A stretch of 64,000 nt of DNA, taken from assembly GCA_002325245.1 (NCBI GenBank), contig DCRR01000006.1, positions 968-64,967 of the forward strand. Direction: 5' to 3'. The position numbers and the translations under genes are program-made. Source of the stretch: Microbacteriaceae bacterium UBA1487 (GTDB taxonomy: Bacteria; Actinomycetota; Actinomycetes; Actinomycetales; Microbacteriaceae). A model generated the notes under the pieces. That model was not told where the DNA came from, did no database searches, and was given only the letters and a program-made list of their open reading frames with translations. This document shows, one piece after another, positions 7,996 through 15,531 of this stretch (position 1 is its first letter; every line of letters starts with the position of its first letter).

Positions 7996-9144
7996 TCAAG
8001 CCTGCGGCAGCCGCCGACGCGAACGCACCAGAGCGAACAGCATCCCGACGGTGATGAGCAGGAGCGCCGCCGCCACGGTCCCGGCAACAATGTCGCTGGC
8101 CATGCCGGTTGCCGCAAGCTCGGGCTCCGCCGCATCGTCGACCTCGCCCGCATCCGACTCGAGCGCGATGCTGCCCGTGGGCCCCCAGAGCTCGAACAGC
8201 GCGGTCATCGGCGTCGGCGTCCACGTGATGTCCGAGACGCCCGACCACGTCGAGAACTGGCCGTTCTCCCAGTCGTCGCTGCTCGTCGACCGGTAGGTGG
8301 TCATGACGAGGGTGTAACTGCCAGCGGTCAGCGGCGACAAGAATTCGGGCGCCTGGTCGTCGGAGATGTAGTCGACGCCGCCATTCACGAACGAGACGTT
8401 GTCGAGGTCGCGATCGTCGTTGCAGTCGACCAGGTTGTCAGCCGGGTTCTCGGGGTCGAAGCTCGTGTACACCGCGAGGAAGAAGTCCTGGGAAGGGTAG
8501 TAAGGCTGGCCCCACTGGAGGTCCTCGTCGACCGGCGTGACGTCGATCACCCGGAAGGTGAAGTCCCCGTCGTTCGAGATGACGATAGGCAGCGCCTGGT
8601 ACGGGTGGTATCCCGCCTCCATGTGACAATCGGCGAACCCGCCCAGATCGATGTCGCTGCCTGCCGAGCCGAGGTCGACCTCGAAGTCGTCGATGACGAC
8701 CGGCATGTTCACGCTCGTCGTGACGATCAACGACCCGCTCGGGTCGGCGGCCGGAGTCGCGAAGTACACATCGATGTCGATGTCATCGCCGCCGAACGCC
8801 ACCTCGATATCGGCCTCGTCGTCAACGGTGAAGGCGAAGGTCGACGCCCCTCCCGGCACGACGAACGAGTTGACGGGCGCCCCTCCGCCAGAAACGGTCA
8901 TCGCGTCCAGCGCATCCTGGTCCTCGACGGTCCAGCCCTCACAGTTGAGCAGCGTGATCGTGAGCGTCTCGCCGGGGAGGATCACCTGGTTGTCGCCCAC
9001 TCCTTCCCCGACCGCGCAGTCCACCGTGATCGAAGTGCGTGTGTCGCTCGGCCCGCCGAGGGCGACGGCGGCGGAAACGCTGCCAGCGACGACGAGACTG
9101 CCGGCGATGGCGCCGATGAGAAGGGAATTTCGGACGCGCAGCAT
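7996..9144 (-). CDS. Secreted cell-wall-anchored protein with LAxTG sorting motif
   Basis: Protein of 382 residues. It starts with a signal peptide (LLIGAIAGSLVVAGSVSAAV), continues through about 300 residues of Asp/Ser/Thr-rich beta-type extracellular sequence, and ends with LAATG, a hydrophobic helix and the basic tail RSRRRLPQA. LAxTG is the recognition motif of class E sortases in high-GC actinobacteria, so covalent wall attachment is expected. The ATG at 9144 is chosen because GGAGACTCG precedes it and the signal peptide begins there. Several aromatic and Cys residues (DCAVGEG, NCEGW, DCHMEAG, DCNDDRD) suggest disulfide-stabilised folding. I cannot assign an activity. Confidence 0.83.
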   Translation of the reverse strand: MLRVRNSLLIGAIAGSLVVAGSVSAAVALGGPSDTRTSITVDCAVGEGVGDNQVILPGETLTITLLNCEGWTVEDQDALDAMTVSGGGAPVNSFVVPGGASTFAFTVDDEADIEVAFGGDDIDIDVYFATPAADPSGSLIVTTSVNMPVVIDDFEVDLGSAGSDIDLGGFADCHMEAGYHPYQALPIVISNDGDFTFRVIDVTPVDEDLQWGQPYYPSQDFFLAVYTSFDPENPADNLVDCNDDRDLDNVSFVNGGVDYISDDQAPEFLSPLTAGSYTLVMTTYRSTSSDDWENGQFSTWSGVSDITWTPTPMTALFELWGPTGSIALESDAGEVDDAAEPELAATGMASDIVAGTVAAALLLITVGMLFALVRSRRRLPQA

Positions 9145-9254
9145 CGAGTCTCCAGAAGTCAGGGGGTCGGGCCAGCGTAGCGGGGTGCCTGCGGGGCGCG
9201 CGTGTCTCGGCGGCGTGGCGAGTGTGCGCGCGGACGCGCACCATCCCGCAGGTC

Positions 9255-9298
9255 TTGTGCGCCGCCGGACGGAGGCGTATCGTGCAACCAAATGGTTG
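9255..9298 (+). promoter_or_regulatory. Promoter with palindromic operator overlapping the ArsR start codon
   Basis: TTGTGC at 9255-9260, a 17-nt spacer and TATCGT at 9278-9283 resemble a sigma-70-type promoter. Transcription would start about 7-8 nt later, at or next to the ATG at 9292, which suggests a leaderless mRNA. The palindrome CAACCA-AA-TGGTTG (9285-9298) covers this point and the start codon. The second ArsR gene has a related palindrome at 10935-10956, so autorepression is likely. Confidence 0.62.
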
Positions 9299-9636
9299 TA
9301 GAACTTGAACTCTCCGACGACGACGTGAACCGCATCTTCCGGGCCCTCGCCGACGCAACGCGACGCGACATCGTGCGCCGAACGCTCGTTGCCGACGTCT
9401 CGGTGTCGCAGCTCGCGGACGCGTATGTCATGTCGTTCGCCGCGGTTCAGAAGCACGTCGCCGTGCTGGAGGAGGCGAGGCTCGTGACCAAGCAACCGCG
9501 CGGGCGGGAGCGGATGGTGCGGGGCAATCCCGACCGCATCCGCCAGGCGCAGCGCCTGCTCACCCAGTTCGAACACGTCTGGCGCTCCCGGATCGACCGC
9601 CTCGACGCGCTGCTCGACGAAGACCACGACAACTAG
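9292..9636 (+). CDS. ArsR-family HTH transcriptional regulator (SRPBCC-linked)
   Basis: Winged-helix regulator of 114 residues: IFRALADATRRDIVRRTL, SVSQLADAYVMSFAAVQKHV as the recognition region, then LEEARLVTKQPRGRERMV as the wing. There is no Cys metal site, so it belongs to the group of metal-independent ArsR proteins that are paired with SRPBCC (AHSA1) proteins. ATG 9292 is chosen because the homologous fold begins just after it and because no ribosome site precedes any in-frame start. It is followed after 11 nt by a double SRPBCC gene. Autoregulation through the overlapping CAACCA-AA-TGGTTG palindrome is inferred. Confidence 0.87.
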   Translation: MVVELELSDDDVNRIFRALADATRRDIVRRTLVADVSVSQLADAYVMSFAAVQKHVAVLEEARLVTKQPRGRERMVRGNPDRIRQAQRLLTQFEHVWRSRIDRLDALLDEDHDN

Positions 9637-9647
9637 AAGGAGCGATC

Positions 9648-10628
9648 ATGCCTGTCACCTCCGTCGGGAAAGACCTCGACACCCTCACCCTCACGATCGT
9701 CGCGGAATTCTCCGCGCCCCTGGCCCGACTATGGGATGCCTACGTCGACCCGCGCCAGATCGAACGTTTCTGGGGCCCTCCGACGTATCCCGCGACCTTC
9801 CTGCGGCACGACGCCGCGGTCGGCGGCCGCAGCTTCTACAAGATGACCGGGCCAGAAGGGGACGAGCACTTCGGCTTCTGGGAGTGGACCGAGGTCAACG
9901 CTCCCGCGTCGTTCGCCGTTGTCGACGGCTTCGCCGACGAGACCGGCACACCCAACACGGAGCTGCCGTCCATGCGGGCGACCTTCGCCTTCGAGGCGAT
10001 TGACCCGGGTTCGCGCCTGACCACCGTCACGAGCTTCGACACCCTCGAACAGCTCGAGCAGCTCCTCGCGATGGGAATGCTCGAGGGCACGAAGCAGGCC
10101 ATGGCGCAGATCGACGACGTGCTCGCCGACCTCGCCGCCTTCGCCTCCGACGGTGCTGTCGAGGCGCAGATGCTCGGTGACACGCAGGTGCGGGTGTCCC
10201 GCGTCATCCGCGGAACCGTCGAGCAGGTCTGGCACGCGCACAACGACGCCGAACTCATGAAGAAGTGGCTGCTCGGACCCGACGGCTGGAGCATGCCCGT
10301 CTGCGAGATCGCGACGGCGGTCGGCGACAGCTACCGCTACGTCTGGGAGCCGGACGGGGGCGGCGAAGGCTTCGGCTTCACCGGCGAGCTTCTCGAGTCC
10401 GAGGCTCCCAATCGCGCGGTGACCACCGAGGCGATGATCGGCATGGACTTCCCCGCCACCCTCAACGAGCTCACGCTCACACCGGTCGCGGGTGGCACGC
10501 TGCTGTCGCTTGTGATCACCTACGCGGATGCGGCGCAGCGCGACGCGGTGCTCGCGACCGGCATGACCGGCGGCATGGAGACCAGCTACGCGCGGCTCGA
10601 GGGTCTGCTGGAGTCGGTCACGGCGTAG
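9648..10628 (+). CDS. Tandem SRPBCC (AHSA1-like) domain protein
   Basis: Protein of 326 residues containing two successive START-like domains. The first covers about residues 8-150 (LARLWDAYVDPRQIERFWGP) and the second about residues 165-325 (VEQVWHAHNDAELMKKWLLG). Each shows the family pattern of an N-terminal beta strand, the W-x-P/G segment after the first helices, and a C-terminal helix ending in GMxxGxxxSYxRL-like sequence. The domains form hydrophobic pockets that bind lipids or polyketide-like ligands. AAGGAG precedes the ATG. It is in an operon with the ArsR gene. The duplicated domain is unusual next to the single-domain paralogue at 11339. Confidence 0.87.
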   Translation: MPVTSVGKDLDTLTLTIVAEFSAPLARLWDAYVDPRQIERFWGPPTYPATFLRHDAAVGGRSFYKMTGPEGDEHFGFWEWTEVNAPASFAVVDGFADETGTPNTELPSMRATFAFEAIDPGSRLTTVTSFDTLEQLEQLLAMGMLEGTKQAMAQIDDVLADLAAFASDGAVEAQMLGDTQVRVSRVIRGTVEQVWHAHNDAELMKKWLLGPDGWSMPVCEIATAVGDSYRYVWEPDGGGEGFGFTGELLESEAPNRAVTTEAMIGMDFPATLNELTLTPVAGGTLLSLVITYADAAQRDAVLATGMTGGMETSYARLEGLLESVTA

Positions 10629-10715
10629 GCCTTCGAATGGGTCGCACCGGCCCGCGGGAGGCGCGGGGTGACAGCGCGACTCGTCCCGAATGCGGCAGAT
10701 CGCCTGCTGAAGCAG

Positions 10716-10748
10716 AAAACCCCCGAACCGAGAGGTTCGAGGGTTTTT
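10716..10748. terminator. Bidirectional intrinsic terminator
   Basis: CGAACC-GAGA-GGTTCG forms the stem-loop core at 10724-10739. It is extended by CCC/GGG and flanked by AAAA on the left and TTTTT on the right. Read rightward it ends the ArsR-SRPBCC transcript, which stops at 10628. Read leftward it ends the tRNA-Ser transcript. This is the clearest T-tract terminator in the window. Confidence 0.85.
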
Positions 10749-10769
10749 CTGTGTCCTGATGCAGGACAG

Positions 10770-10860
10770 TGGCGGTACCGGTGGGATTTGAACCCACGGT
10801 GGGTTTAAGGCCCACACAACTTTTCGAGAGTTGCACCTTCGGCCGCTCGGACACGGTACC
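10770..10860 (-). tRNA. tRNA-Ser (anticodon CGA)
   Basis: A 91-nt class II tRNA including an encoded 3' CCA. The acceptor strands GGTACCG and CGGTACC pair, the discriminator base is G as expected for serine, and the anticodon stem CAACT/AGTTG encloses CTCGAAA, giving anticodon CGA that reads UCG. A long variable arm (TGTGGGCC...) identifies the serine class, and the T arm contains GGTTCAAATCC. An ATCCTA on the plus strand (10868-10873) provides a TAGGAT -10-like box 8 nt upstream. The terminator at 10716-10748 follows. Confidence 0.95.
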
Positions 10861-10903
10861 GCCGACCATCCTAACGCAGGGTGACGGTCATGCCGAATCG
10901 TGC

Positions 10904-10956
10904 TTGACGCATCCATTGAAGCCGTCTAGCCTTGTATTCAACCAAACAGTTGAATA
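10904..10956 (+). promoter_or_regulatory. Promoter and 22-bp palindromic operator of second ArsR operon
   Basis: TTGACG (10904-10909), a 17-nt spacer and TAGCCT (10927-10932) make a good sigma-70-type promoter. The palindrome TATTCAAC-CAAACA-GTTGAATA (10935-10956) has perfect 8-bp arms and covers the predicted transcription start. Its core CAACCAAAC-AGTTG resembles the CAACCAAAT-GGTTG of the first ArsR gene. Steric autorepression is the likely mechanism. Confidence 0.72.
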
Positions 10957-10964
10957 AGGAGATG

Positions 10965-11342
10965 ATGGGTAGCAGCGAGGCGAACGACCAGCTCGACCGG
11001 GCCTTCCTGGCCCTGGCCGATCCGGTCAGGCGCAGCATCATCGCGCGGTTGAGTCGCGGGCCGGCCACGGTCAATGAGCTCGCCGAGCCCTTCGCCATCA
11101 CGGTGCAGGCCGTCTCGAAGCACATCTCGGTGCTCGAGCAGGCCGGCCTCGTGACGAGAACACGGGATGCCCAACGGCGCCCCGTGCACCTCGACCCCGC
11201 CGCGCTCGAACGCCTCACGGCATGGATCGACCGCTACCGCCTCGACGCGGAGCGCCAGTTCCGCGCGCTCGACGGGGTGCTGGCGCAGCTGAGCGACACC
11301 TCGAACACCGACACGACCGAAACACCAGGAGAGAAGCCATGA
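10965..11342 (+). CDS. ArsR-family HTH transcriptional regulator (SRPBCC-linked), second copy
   Basis: Regulator of 125 residues with the winged-helix region LDRAFLALADPVRRSIIARL, TVNELAEPFAITVQAVSKHI and LEQAGLVTRTRDAQRRPVHL. It belongs to the same metal-independent ArsR group as the gene at 9292. AAGGAG (10956-10961) sits immediately before two consecutive ATG codons at 10962 and 10965, and I take the second because the spacing is better. An in-frame TTG at 10932 lies inside the promoter and is unlikely. It ends in an ATGA overlap with the SRPBCC gene, so the pair is co-translated. Confidence 0.86.
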   Translation: MGSSEANDQLDRAFLALADPVRRSIIARLSRGPATVNELAEPFAITVQAVSKHISVLEQAGLVTRTRDAQRRPVHLDPAALERLTAWIDRYRLDAERQFRALDGVLAQLSDTSNTDTTETPGEKP

Positions 11343-11812
11343 GCAACGCACTGACCGTCAACGCCCCCGAAGGCCAGCCCTTCGTCACGTTCGAGCGCGA
11401 GTTCGACGCCCCCGTCGCGGCGGTGTTCCGCGCGCACCAGGACCCCGAGCTCGCGAAGCAGTGGCTCGCGCCGGAAGGCTACGAGATGGTCATCGACCGC
11501 TACGACTTCGCCACCGCCGGCGCCTACCGCTATCTGCACAAGAATGACGGCGAGGAGTACGCCTTCAACGGCGTCTACCACGTGGTGCGCGAGAACGACC
11601 TCACGATTCAGACCTTCGAGTTCGAGGGCTTTCCCGACGTCGTCACGATGGAAACCAACCGGTTCATCGACCTCGGCAACGGCCGCACCCGGATCGAAGG
11701 ACAGTCGACGTTCCCCAGCCTCGAAGCGCGCGACGGCATGATCGAAAGCGGCATGGAGGTCGGAATCGCGGAGTCCTACGACAAGCTCGACGGGGTGCTC
11801 GCCGCCAGCTGA
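11339..11812 (+). CDS. SRPBCC (AHSA1-like) domain protein
   Basis: Single START-like domain of 157 residues. It starts with VTFEREFDAPVAAVFRAHQD, continues with PELAKQWLAPEGYEM and AYRYLHKNDGEEYAFNGVYH, and closes with GMIESGMEVGIAESYDKLDG, all typical of actinobacterial AHSA1-type ligand-pocket proteins. The start ATG overlaps the stop of the upstream ArsR gene by 4 nt. The ligand is unknown. The ArsR partner suggests induction by a small hydrophobic compound or environmental stress, which is inference from module organisation. Confidence 0.88.
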   Translation: MSNALTVNAPEGQPFVTFEREFDAPVAAVFRAHQDPELAKQWLAPEGYEMVIDRYDFATAGAYRYLHKNDGEEYAFNGVYHVVRENDLTIQTFEFEGFPDVVTMETNRFIDLGNGRTRIEGQSTFPSLEARDGMIESGMEVGIAESYDKLDGVLAAS

Positions 11813-11839
11813 ACCGTACGACCGCGCCCGCTGCCCCGT

Positions 11840-11926
11840 TGACGAAATGCAGGAGAAACGGGGATGCGGGTGCAGCTCAGCCCCGGCAGCTGGCCCCACG
11901 CGCGCAGGATCTCCTGCATTTCGTCA
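11840..11926. repeat. 17-bp perfect inverted repeat flanking a 53-nt core
   Basis: TGACGAAATGCAGGAGA at 11840-11856 is exactly reverse-complementary to the sequence at 11910-11926. The core is GC-rich and holds a minor AGCT/GGCAGCTGGCC symmetry. It lies between the SRPBCC gene and radA. It has no coding content, and its form suggests a miniature palindromic repetitive element. There is no second copy in this window. Confidence 0.7.
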
Positions 11927-12028
11927 CCCGGCGGCGGGTGCGGCGGGCGCGGCGGCGGATCGGCGAGCGGCCCCGGGCGTCGGATGCGGCGCGCGGGCGG
12001 CGTCGGCGGTCGCGCCTAGGCTGTCCGC

Positions 12029-13381
12029 ATGGCTCGCCCCGCATCCGCCGCGTACCGCTGCACCGACTGCGGCTGGACGGGAGCCAAGTGGTACGGCCAG
12101 TGCCCCGAATGCCAGGCCTGGGGCACCGTCGCCGAAGCGGATGCGCCCCGCAGCGCCGTCGCCGCCGCGAGCGTGAGCGCGGCCCGCGTCGCCCGCCCGA
12201 TCACCGAGCTCGACACCAACGCCGTGCCGCGCTGGGGAACCGGCATCGCCGAGCTCGACCGCGTGCTCGGCGGCGGCATCGTGCCCGGCGCCGCGATCCT
12301 GCTCTCGGGCGAGCCGGGCGTCGGCAAGTCGACCCTGCTGCTGGAGGCGGCCGCGCGCGCCGCCGCCAGCGGCCGCCGCGTGCTCTACGCGAGCGCCGAA
12401 GAGTCCACCGCCCAGGTGCGCCTGCGCGCCGAGCGCACCGGAGCCCTGCACGACGAGCTGTTCCTCGCCGCCGAGACCGACCTCGCCACCATCCTCGGCC
12501 AGGTCGACGCGGTGAAGCCCGAGCTCCTCATCGTCGACAGCGTGCAGACCGTGTCCAGCGCGATGAGCGACGGCGCACCCGGCCAGCCAGCACAGGTGCG
12601 CGAGGTCGCGGGCACGCTGATCCGCGTCGCCAAGGAGCGCGGACTGCCGGTGCTGCTTGTCGGGCACGTCACCAAGGACGGCTCGATCGCCGGCCCTCGT
12701 ATGCTGGAGCACCTCGTCGATGTGGTGTGCAGCTTCGAGGGCGACCGCCAGACCTCGTTGCGGTTCGTGCGGGCGCTCAAGAACCGCTTCGGACCCACCG
12801 ACGAGGTCGGCTGCTTCGAGATGACCGGCGACGGCATCGCCGAGGTGCCCGACCCCTCGGGACTGTTCCTCTCGCGCGGCGGCACCCCGGTCAGCGGCAC
12901 CTGCGTCACCATCGCCCTCGAGGGGCGGCGCGCGCTGCCGGTCGAGGTGCAGGCCCTCGTCGTCGGAACCCAGGCGCCGCAGCCGCGCCGCGTCGTCGGC
13001 GGCGTCGACTCCTCGCGGGTGGCGATGCTGCTCGCCGTGCTGGAGCGGCGCTGCGGACTGCGGCTCGGCCAGATGGATGTGTATGTCTCGACGGTCGGCG
13101 GGATCCGGCTCGTCGAACCAGCCGCCGATCTCGCCATCGCGCTCGCCATCGCCAGCGCGGTGAAAGATGTCGCGCTGCCGCAGACGCTCGCGGCGGTCGG
13201 CGAGATCAGCCTCGCCGGGGAGATCCGGCCCGTCGCCGCGGCGAAGCAGCGCGCGAGCGAGGCGCGGCGGCTGGGCTACTCGACCGTGCTCGACCAGGAG
13301 GCCGGGCCGCTGCGCGAGGCGCTCCGCCGGGCGTTCGCAGCGGCGGACCAGGCGACGCCGGCGGGGGTGCCGGAGTTCTAG
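12029..13381 (+). CDS. radA: DNA repair protein RadA
   Basis: RecA-like DNA repair and recombination ATPase of 450 residues. The N-terminal zinc finger has two CxxC pairs (CTDCGW and CPECQAW) within residues 10-30. Walker A is GEPGVGKST near residues 94-102, and the RadA-specific KNRFG motif is near residue 251. A C-terminal Lon-protease-like domain occupies about residues 285-450. The family drives branch migration of recombination intermediates as a ring helicase. A TAGGCT -10-like box ends 6 nt before the ATG with no ribosome site, so the transcript may be leaderless. The downstream region is repeat-rich. Confidence 0.96.
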   Translation: MARPASAAYRCTDCGWTGAKWYGQCPECQAWGTVAEADAPRSAVAAASVSAARVARPITELDTNAVPRWGTGIAELDRVLGGGIVPGAAILLSGEPGVGKSTLLLEAAARAAASGRRVLYASAEESTAQVRLRAERTGALHDELFLAAETDLATILGQVDAVKPELLIVDSVQTVSSAMSDGAPGQPAQVREVAGTLIRVAKERGLPVLLVGHVTKDGSIAGPRMLEHLVDVVCSFEGDRQTSLRFVRALKNRFGPTDEVGCFEMTGDGIAEVPDPSGLFLSRGGTPVSGTCVTIALEGRRALPVEVQALVVGTQAPQPRRVVGGVDSSRVAMLLAVLERRCGLRLGQMDVYVSTVGGIRLVEPAADLAIALAIASAVKDVALPQTLAAVGEISLAGEIRPVAAAKQRASEARRLGYSTVLDQEAGPLREALRRAFAAADQATPAGVPEF

Positions 13382-13384
13382 GGG

Positions 13385-13510
13385 GTTTCGATACGTCGCT
13401 GACGCGACACTCAACCCACTCACGCGGTTTCGATACGTCGCTGACGCGACACTCAACCCGCTCACGCGGTTTCGATACGTCGCTGACGCGACACCCAACC
13501 CGCTCACGCG
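13385..13510. repeat. Three 42-bp direct tandem repeats
   Basis: Three consecutive copies start at 13385, 13427 and 13469. Each begins GTTTCGATACGTCGCTGACG and contains a GTCGC-TGAC-GCGAC mini-hairpin, then ACTCAACCC and a CGCTCACGCG-like end. There are only one or two substitutions among the copies. No spacers lie between copies, so this is not a CRISPR array. They belong to the GTTTCGATAC...CTACTCAACC repeat family that continues to about 13646. Confidence 0.9.
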
Positions 13511-13640
13511 GTTTCGATACGCCCTTCGGGCTACTCAACCCGCTCAGCTTGCCGGTCGAGTAGGGCGCGCAGCGCCCGTATCGAGACCCGCCCCGCGCGA
13601 CCACGCGGTTTCGATACGTCGCTTCGCGACTACTCAACCG
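13511..13640. repeat. REP-like palindromic repeat cluster
   Basis: Further members of the same family follow the 42-bp tandem. One starts at 13511 with a CGCCC-TTC-GGGCT-like stem. An inverted member at 13554-13588 runs GGTCGAGTAG...GTATCGAGACC around a GGCGC-GCA-GCGCC stem. Another at 13608 has GTCGC-TTC-GCGAC. Conserved ends with variable self-complementary centres are typical of REP or BIME-type intergenic repeats. Confidence 0.85.
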
Positions 13641-13646
13641 GCGGGA

Positions 13647-13688
13647 CGGCCCACTCGACCGGGTCTCAGCTCCCGGTCGAGTGGGCCG
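13647..13688. terminator. 17-bp perfect stem-loop between convergent radA and adaptor gene
   Basis: CGGCCCACTCGACCGGG pairs perfectly with the complementary strand at 13672-13688 around an 8-nt loop. It lies between the convergent ends of radA (13381) and the adaptor gene (13699). It has no T-tract, so it is at best a GC-hairpin terminator or an RNA-stabilising structure. It contains the CTCGACC element of the neighbouring REP-like repeats. Confidence 0.6.
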
Positions 13689-13698
13689 CGCGGCGGGC

Positions 13699-15531
13699 TC
13701 AGCGCCCGCCCGCTCCCGCAGGCGGACCCCCGCCGAAGTCGGGCGGCGTGCCGCCGAACTCGGCGCCCGTCTCCTCGGTCGTCCCGCCGAGGTCCGCGAG
13801 ACCCGTGGTCTCGGCCGTCGCCTCCTCGGTCGCGGCCGTGAGGTCGGCGATCACCACCTCATCGCCGACGGCGATGCCGGAGATGATCTCGACCAGGTCG
13901 GTGCCGATCGCTCCCACCTCGACCGGCACGGTGACGAGTTCGCCGCCGTCGAGCACCGAGACCGTGTCGCCGGCATCCGAGCGGTGCAGCGCCGAGATCG
14001 GGATCACGACCACGCCATCCGCGGTCGCCACCGAGACCGCGACCTGCGCCGCGGCGCCGTTCAGCAGCACCGCGTCGCCCGCATCGATCGAGATGGTGAT
14101 CGCGTAGGACGGCGTCGCCGAATCGGTCGCCACATTGACGAAGCCGACCGCGCTGACCGTCGCCGGGTAGTGCTCGCCCGAGCTCGAGATGGTCACCTCG
14201 GCGACCTGTCCGACGGCGACCTTCTGCACCTCGGCGAGGGTGACGGTCGTCTCGATGAGGTAGCCGTCGTCACCGAGGATCGTGATGACGGCCGTCGTTG
14301 AATTGGCGTCGACGGTGTCGCCGACCTCGAAGGCGACCAGCGCCACGGTGCCGTCGATCGGGGCCGTCAGCTCGGCCGCCGCCAGCGACTGCTCGGCGAT
14401 CAGCACGTTTGCCTCTGCCACCTCGATCGCGGCGTAGTCGGCCACGATGTCGGCGGCGCTCGGCACCGACGAAGTGCCGCCGCCCGACGCGGAGGCCGTC
14501 GAGGTGCTGGTCGTGGACGATCCCGACGACGTGTCGCTCGGCGTGCTGCTCGTGGTCGTGCTCGCCGCCACCGCATCCTGAAGCGCGGTGATCGCGGCGT
14601 CCAGTTCGGTCATCGCCGCAGCGACGGCCTCCTGCGCGGCCTGCGTGACGGCCTGCGCGTCGGCGACGCCGGTGATCGCCTCCTGGCACGTCACCAGGAG
14701 CTCCTGCACCGCCTCGAGCGTGAGCGGCTCCGACTCCTCATCGGATTCCTCCGCCTCGTCGTCGGCGGCAGCGAACTCGGACTCCTCGCCCGACACGGCG
14801 TCCGCCGCCGGGGCGGCCTCGGAATCGTCCGCACCCTCGAGCTCGGCGTCGAGGAACGGCTGGCACAGCTCCGTCGCGTCGGTCACGGTGGCCTCGGCCG
14901 CGGTCAGCGACTCGGAGGCTGCCTCGATCAGCGCGAGCAGCTGCTCCTGCGCATTCTGGACGTCGCGAACTGCGGCCTCGAGCGCCGGATCCGCCGAGCT
15001 GTCGCCCGCGCCCGACGGCGCGGAGGCGGTCGAGGTCGTTGTCTCGCTCGAGGTGTCCTCGTCGTCCTCCTCCGTGGCGCTCGACTGCGCTTCGAGGTCG
15101 CTCGCCAGCGCCTCCTCGGCCGAGGCGACCCGTTCTTCGGCGGCCTCGACAGCCTCCTCCAGGTCGATCGTGTCGAGCGTGGCCAGCACGTCGCCGGCCT
15201 CGACGGTGTCGCCGAGTGAGACGTTCACCGCGGAGACCTCACCGCCGACGCCGAAGCTCGCGTCGCGGCGGTTCGCCGACTCGATCGTGCCGATCAGGTC
15301 GAGCTCCTCCTCGATCGCGCCCGTCGAGGCGGTCGCCGTGCGGTAGCTGCTCGGGTCGGCGCCGCCGGCCCAGGCGACGCTCGCTCCGCCGACCACGATC
15401 GCGAGTCCGGCAGCGCCCGCGATCACGGTGCGGCGGCGGCTCCACGTCACCCTCTTCAGGCGCGGGATGACCGACTCCTGCCACCAGGTGCGCGCGCGCC
15501 CGAGCGCAGCCCGCGGCGCCAGCGGGCTCAC
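13699..15531 (-). CDS. HlyD/MacA-like periplasmic adaptor-type protein with low-complexity insertions
   Basis: Membrane-fusion-like protein of 610 residues, last in the export operon. One N-terminal membrane helix lies at about residues 34-55, followed by a lipoyl/beta-barrel half near residues 85-125 and a helical hairpin. The hairpin is interrupted by three acidic or Ser/Thr-rich stretches and holds two Cys (LCQPFLDA and LVTCQEAI). The second lipoyl, barrel and membrane-proximal domains occupy residues 370-570. The tail is GGTPPDFGGGPPAGAGGR. The GTG start overlaps the lipoprotein stop by 4 nt. In a monoderm these adaptors sit outside the membrane with a MacB-type ABC exporter. The length exceeds the usual 350-450 residues because of the insertions. 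Confidence 0.85.
   Translation of the reverse strand: MSPLAPRAALGRARTWWQESVIPRLKRVTWSRRRTVIAGAAGLAIVVGGASVAWAGGADPSSYRTATASTGAIEEELDLIGTIESANRRDASFGVGGEVSAVNVSLGDTVEAGDVLATLDTIDLEEAVEAAEERVASAEEALASDLEAQSSATEEDDEDTSSETTTSTASAPSGAGDSSADPALEAAVRDVQNAQEQLLALIEAASESLTAAEATVTDATELCQPFLDAELEGADDSEAAPAADAVSGEESEFAAADDEAEESDEESEPLTLEAVQELLVTCQEAITGVADAQAVTQAAQEAVAAAMTELDAAITALQDAVAASTTTSSTPSDTSSGSSTTSTSTASASGGGTSSVPSAADIVADYAAIEVAEANVLIAEQSLAAAELTAPIDGTVALVAFEVGDTVDANSTTAVITILGDDGYLIETTVTLAEVQKVAVGQVAEVTISSSGEHYPATVSAVGFVNVATDSATPSYAITISIDAGDAVLLNGAAAQVAVSVATADGVVVIPISALHRSDAGDTVSVLDGGELVTVPVEVGAIGTDLVEIISGIAVGDEVVIADLTAATEEATAETTGLADLGGTTEETGAEFGGTPPDFGGGPPAGAGGR

Noticed and set aside
10618..10869. 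Minus-strand reading frame of 83 codons across the tRNA-Ser gene
   Set aside because: It is the translation of the tRNA itself and its terminator, so it is not a gene.
13385..13510. Regular 42-bp repeats resembling a CRISPR array
   Set aside because: Copies are directly adjacent with no unique spacers, and no cas genes are nearby. The repeats belong to a hairpin repeat family.
11839..13563. Alternative plus-strand frame across radA that continues into the 42-bp repeats as GFDTSLTRH repeats
   Set aside because: It is a radA out-of-frame shadow. The peptide repeat exists because 42 is divisible by three, not because it is coded.
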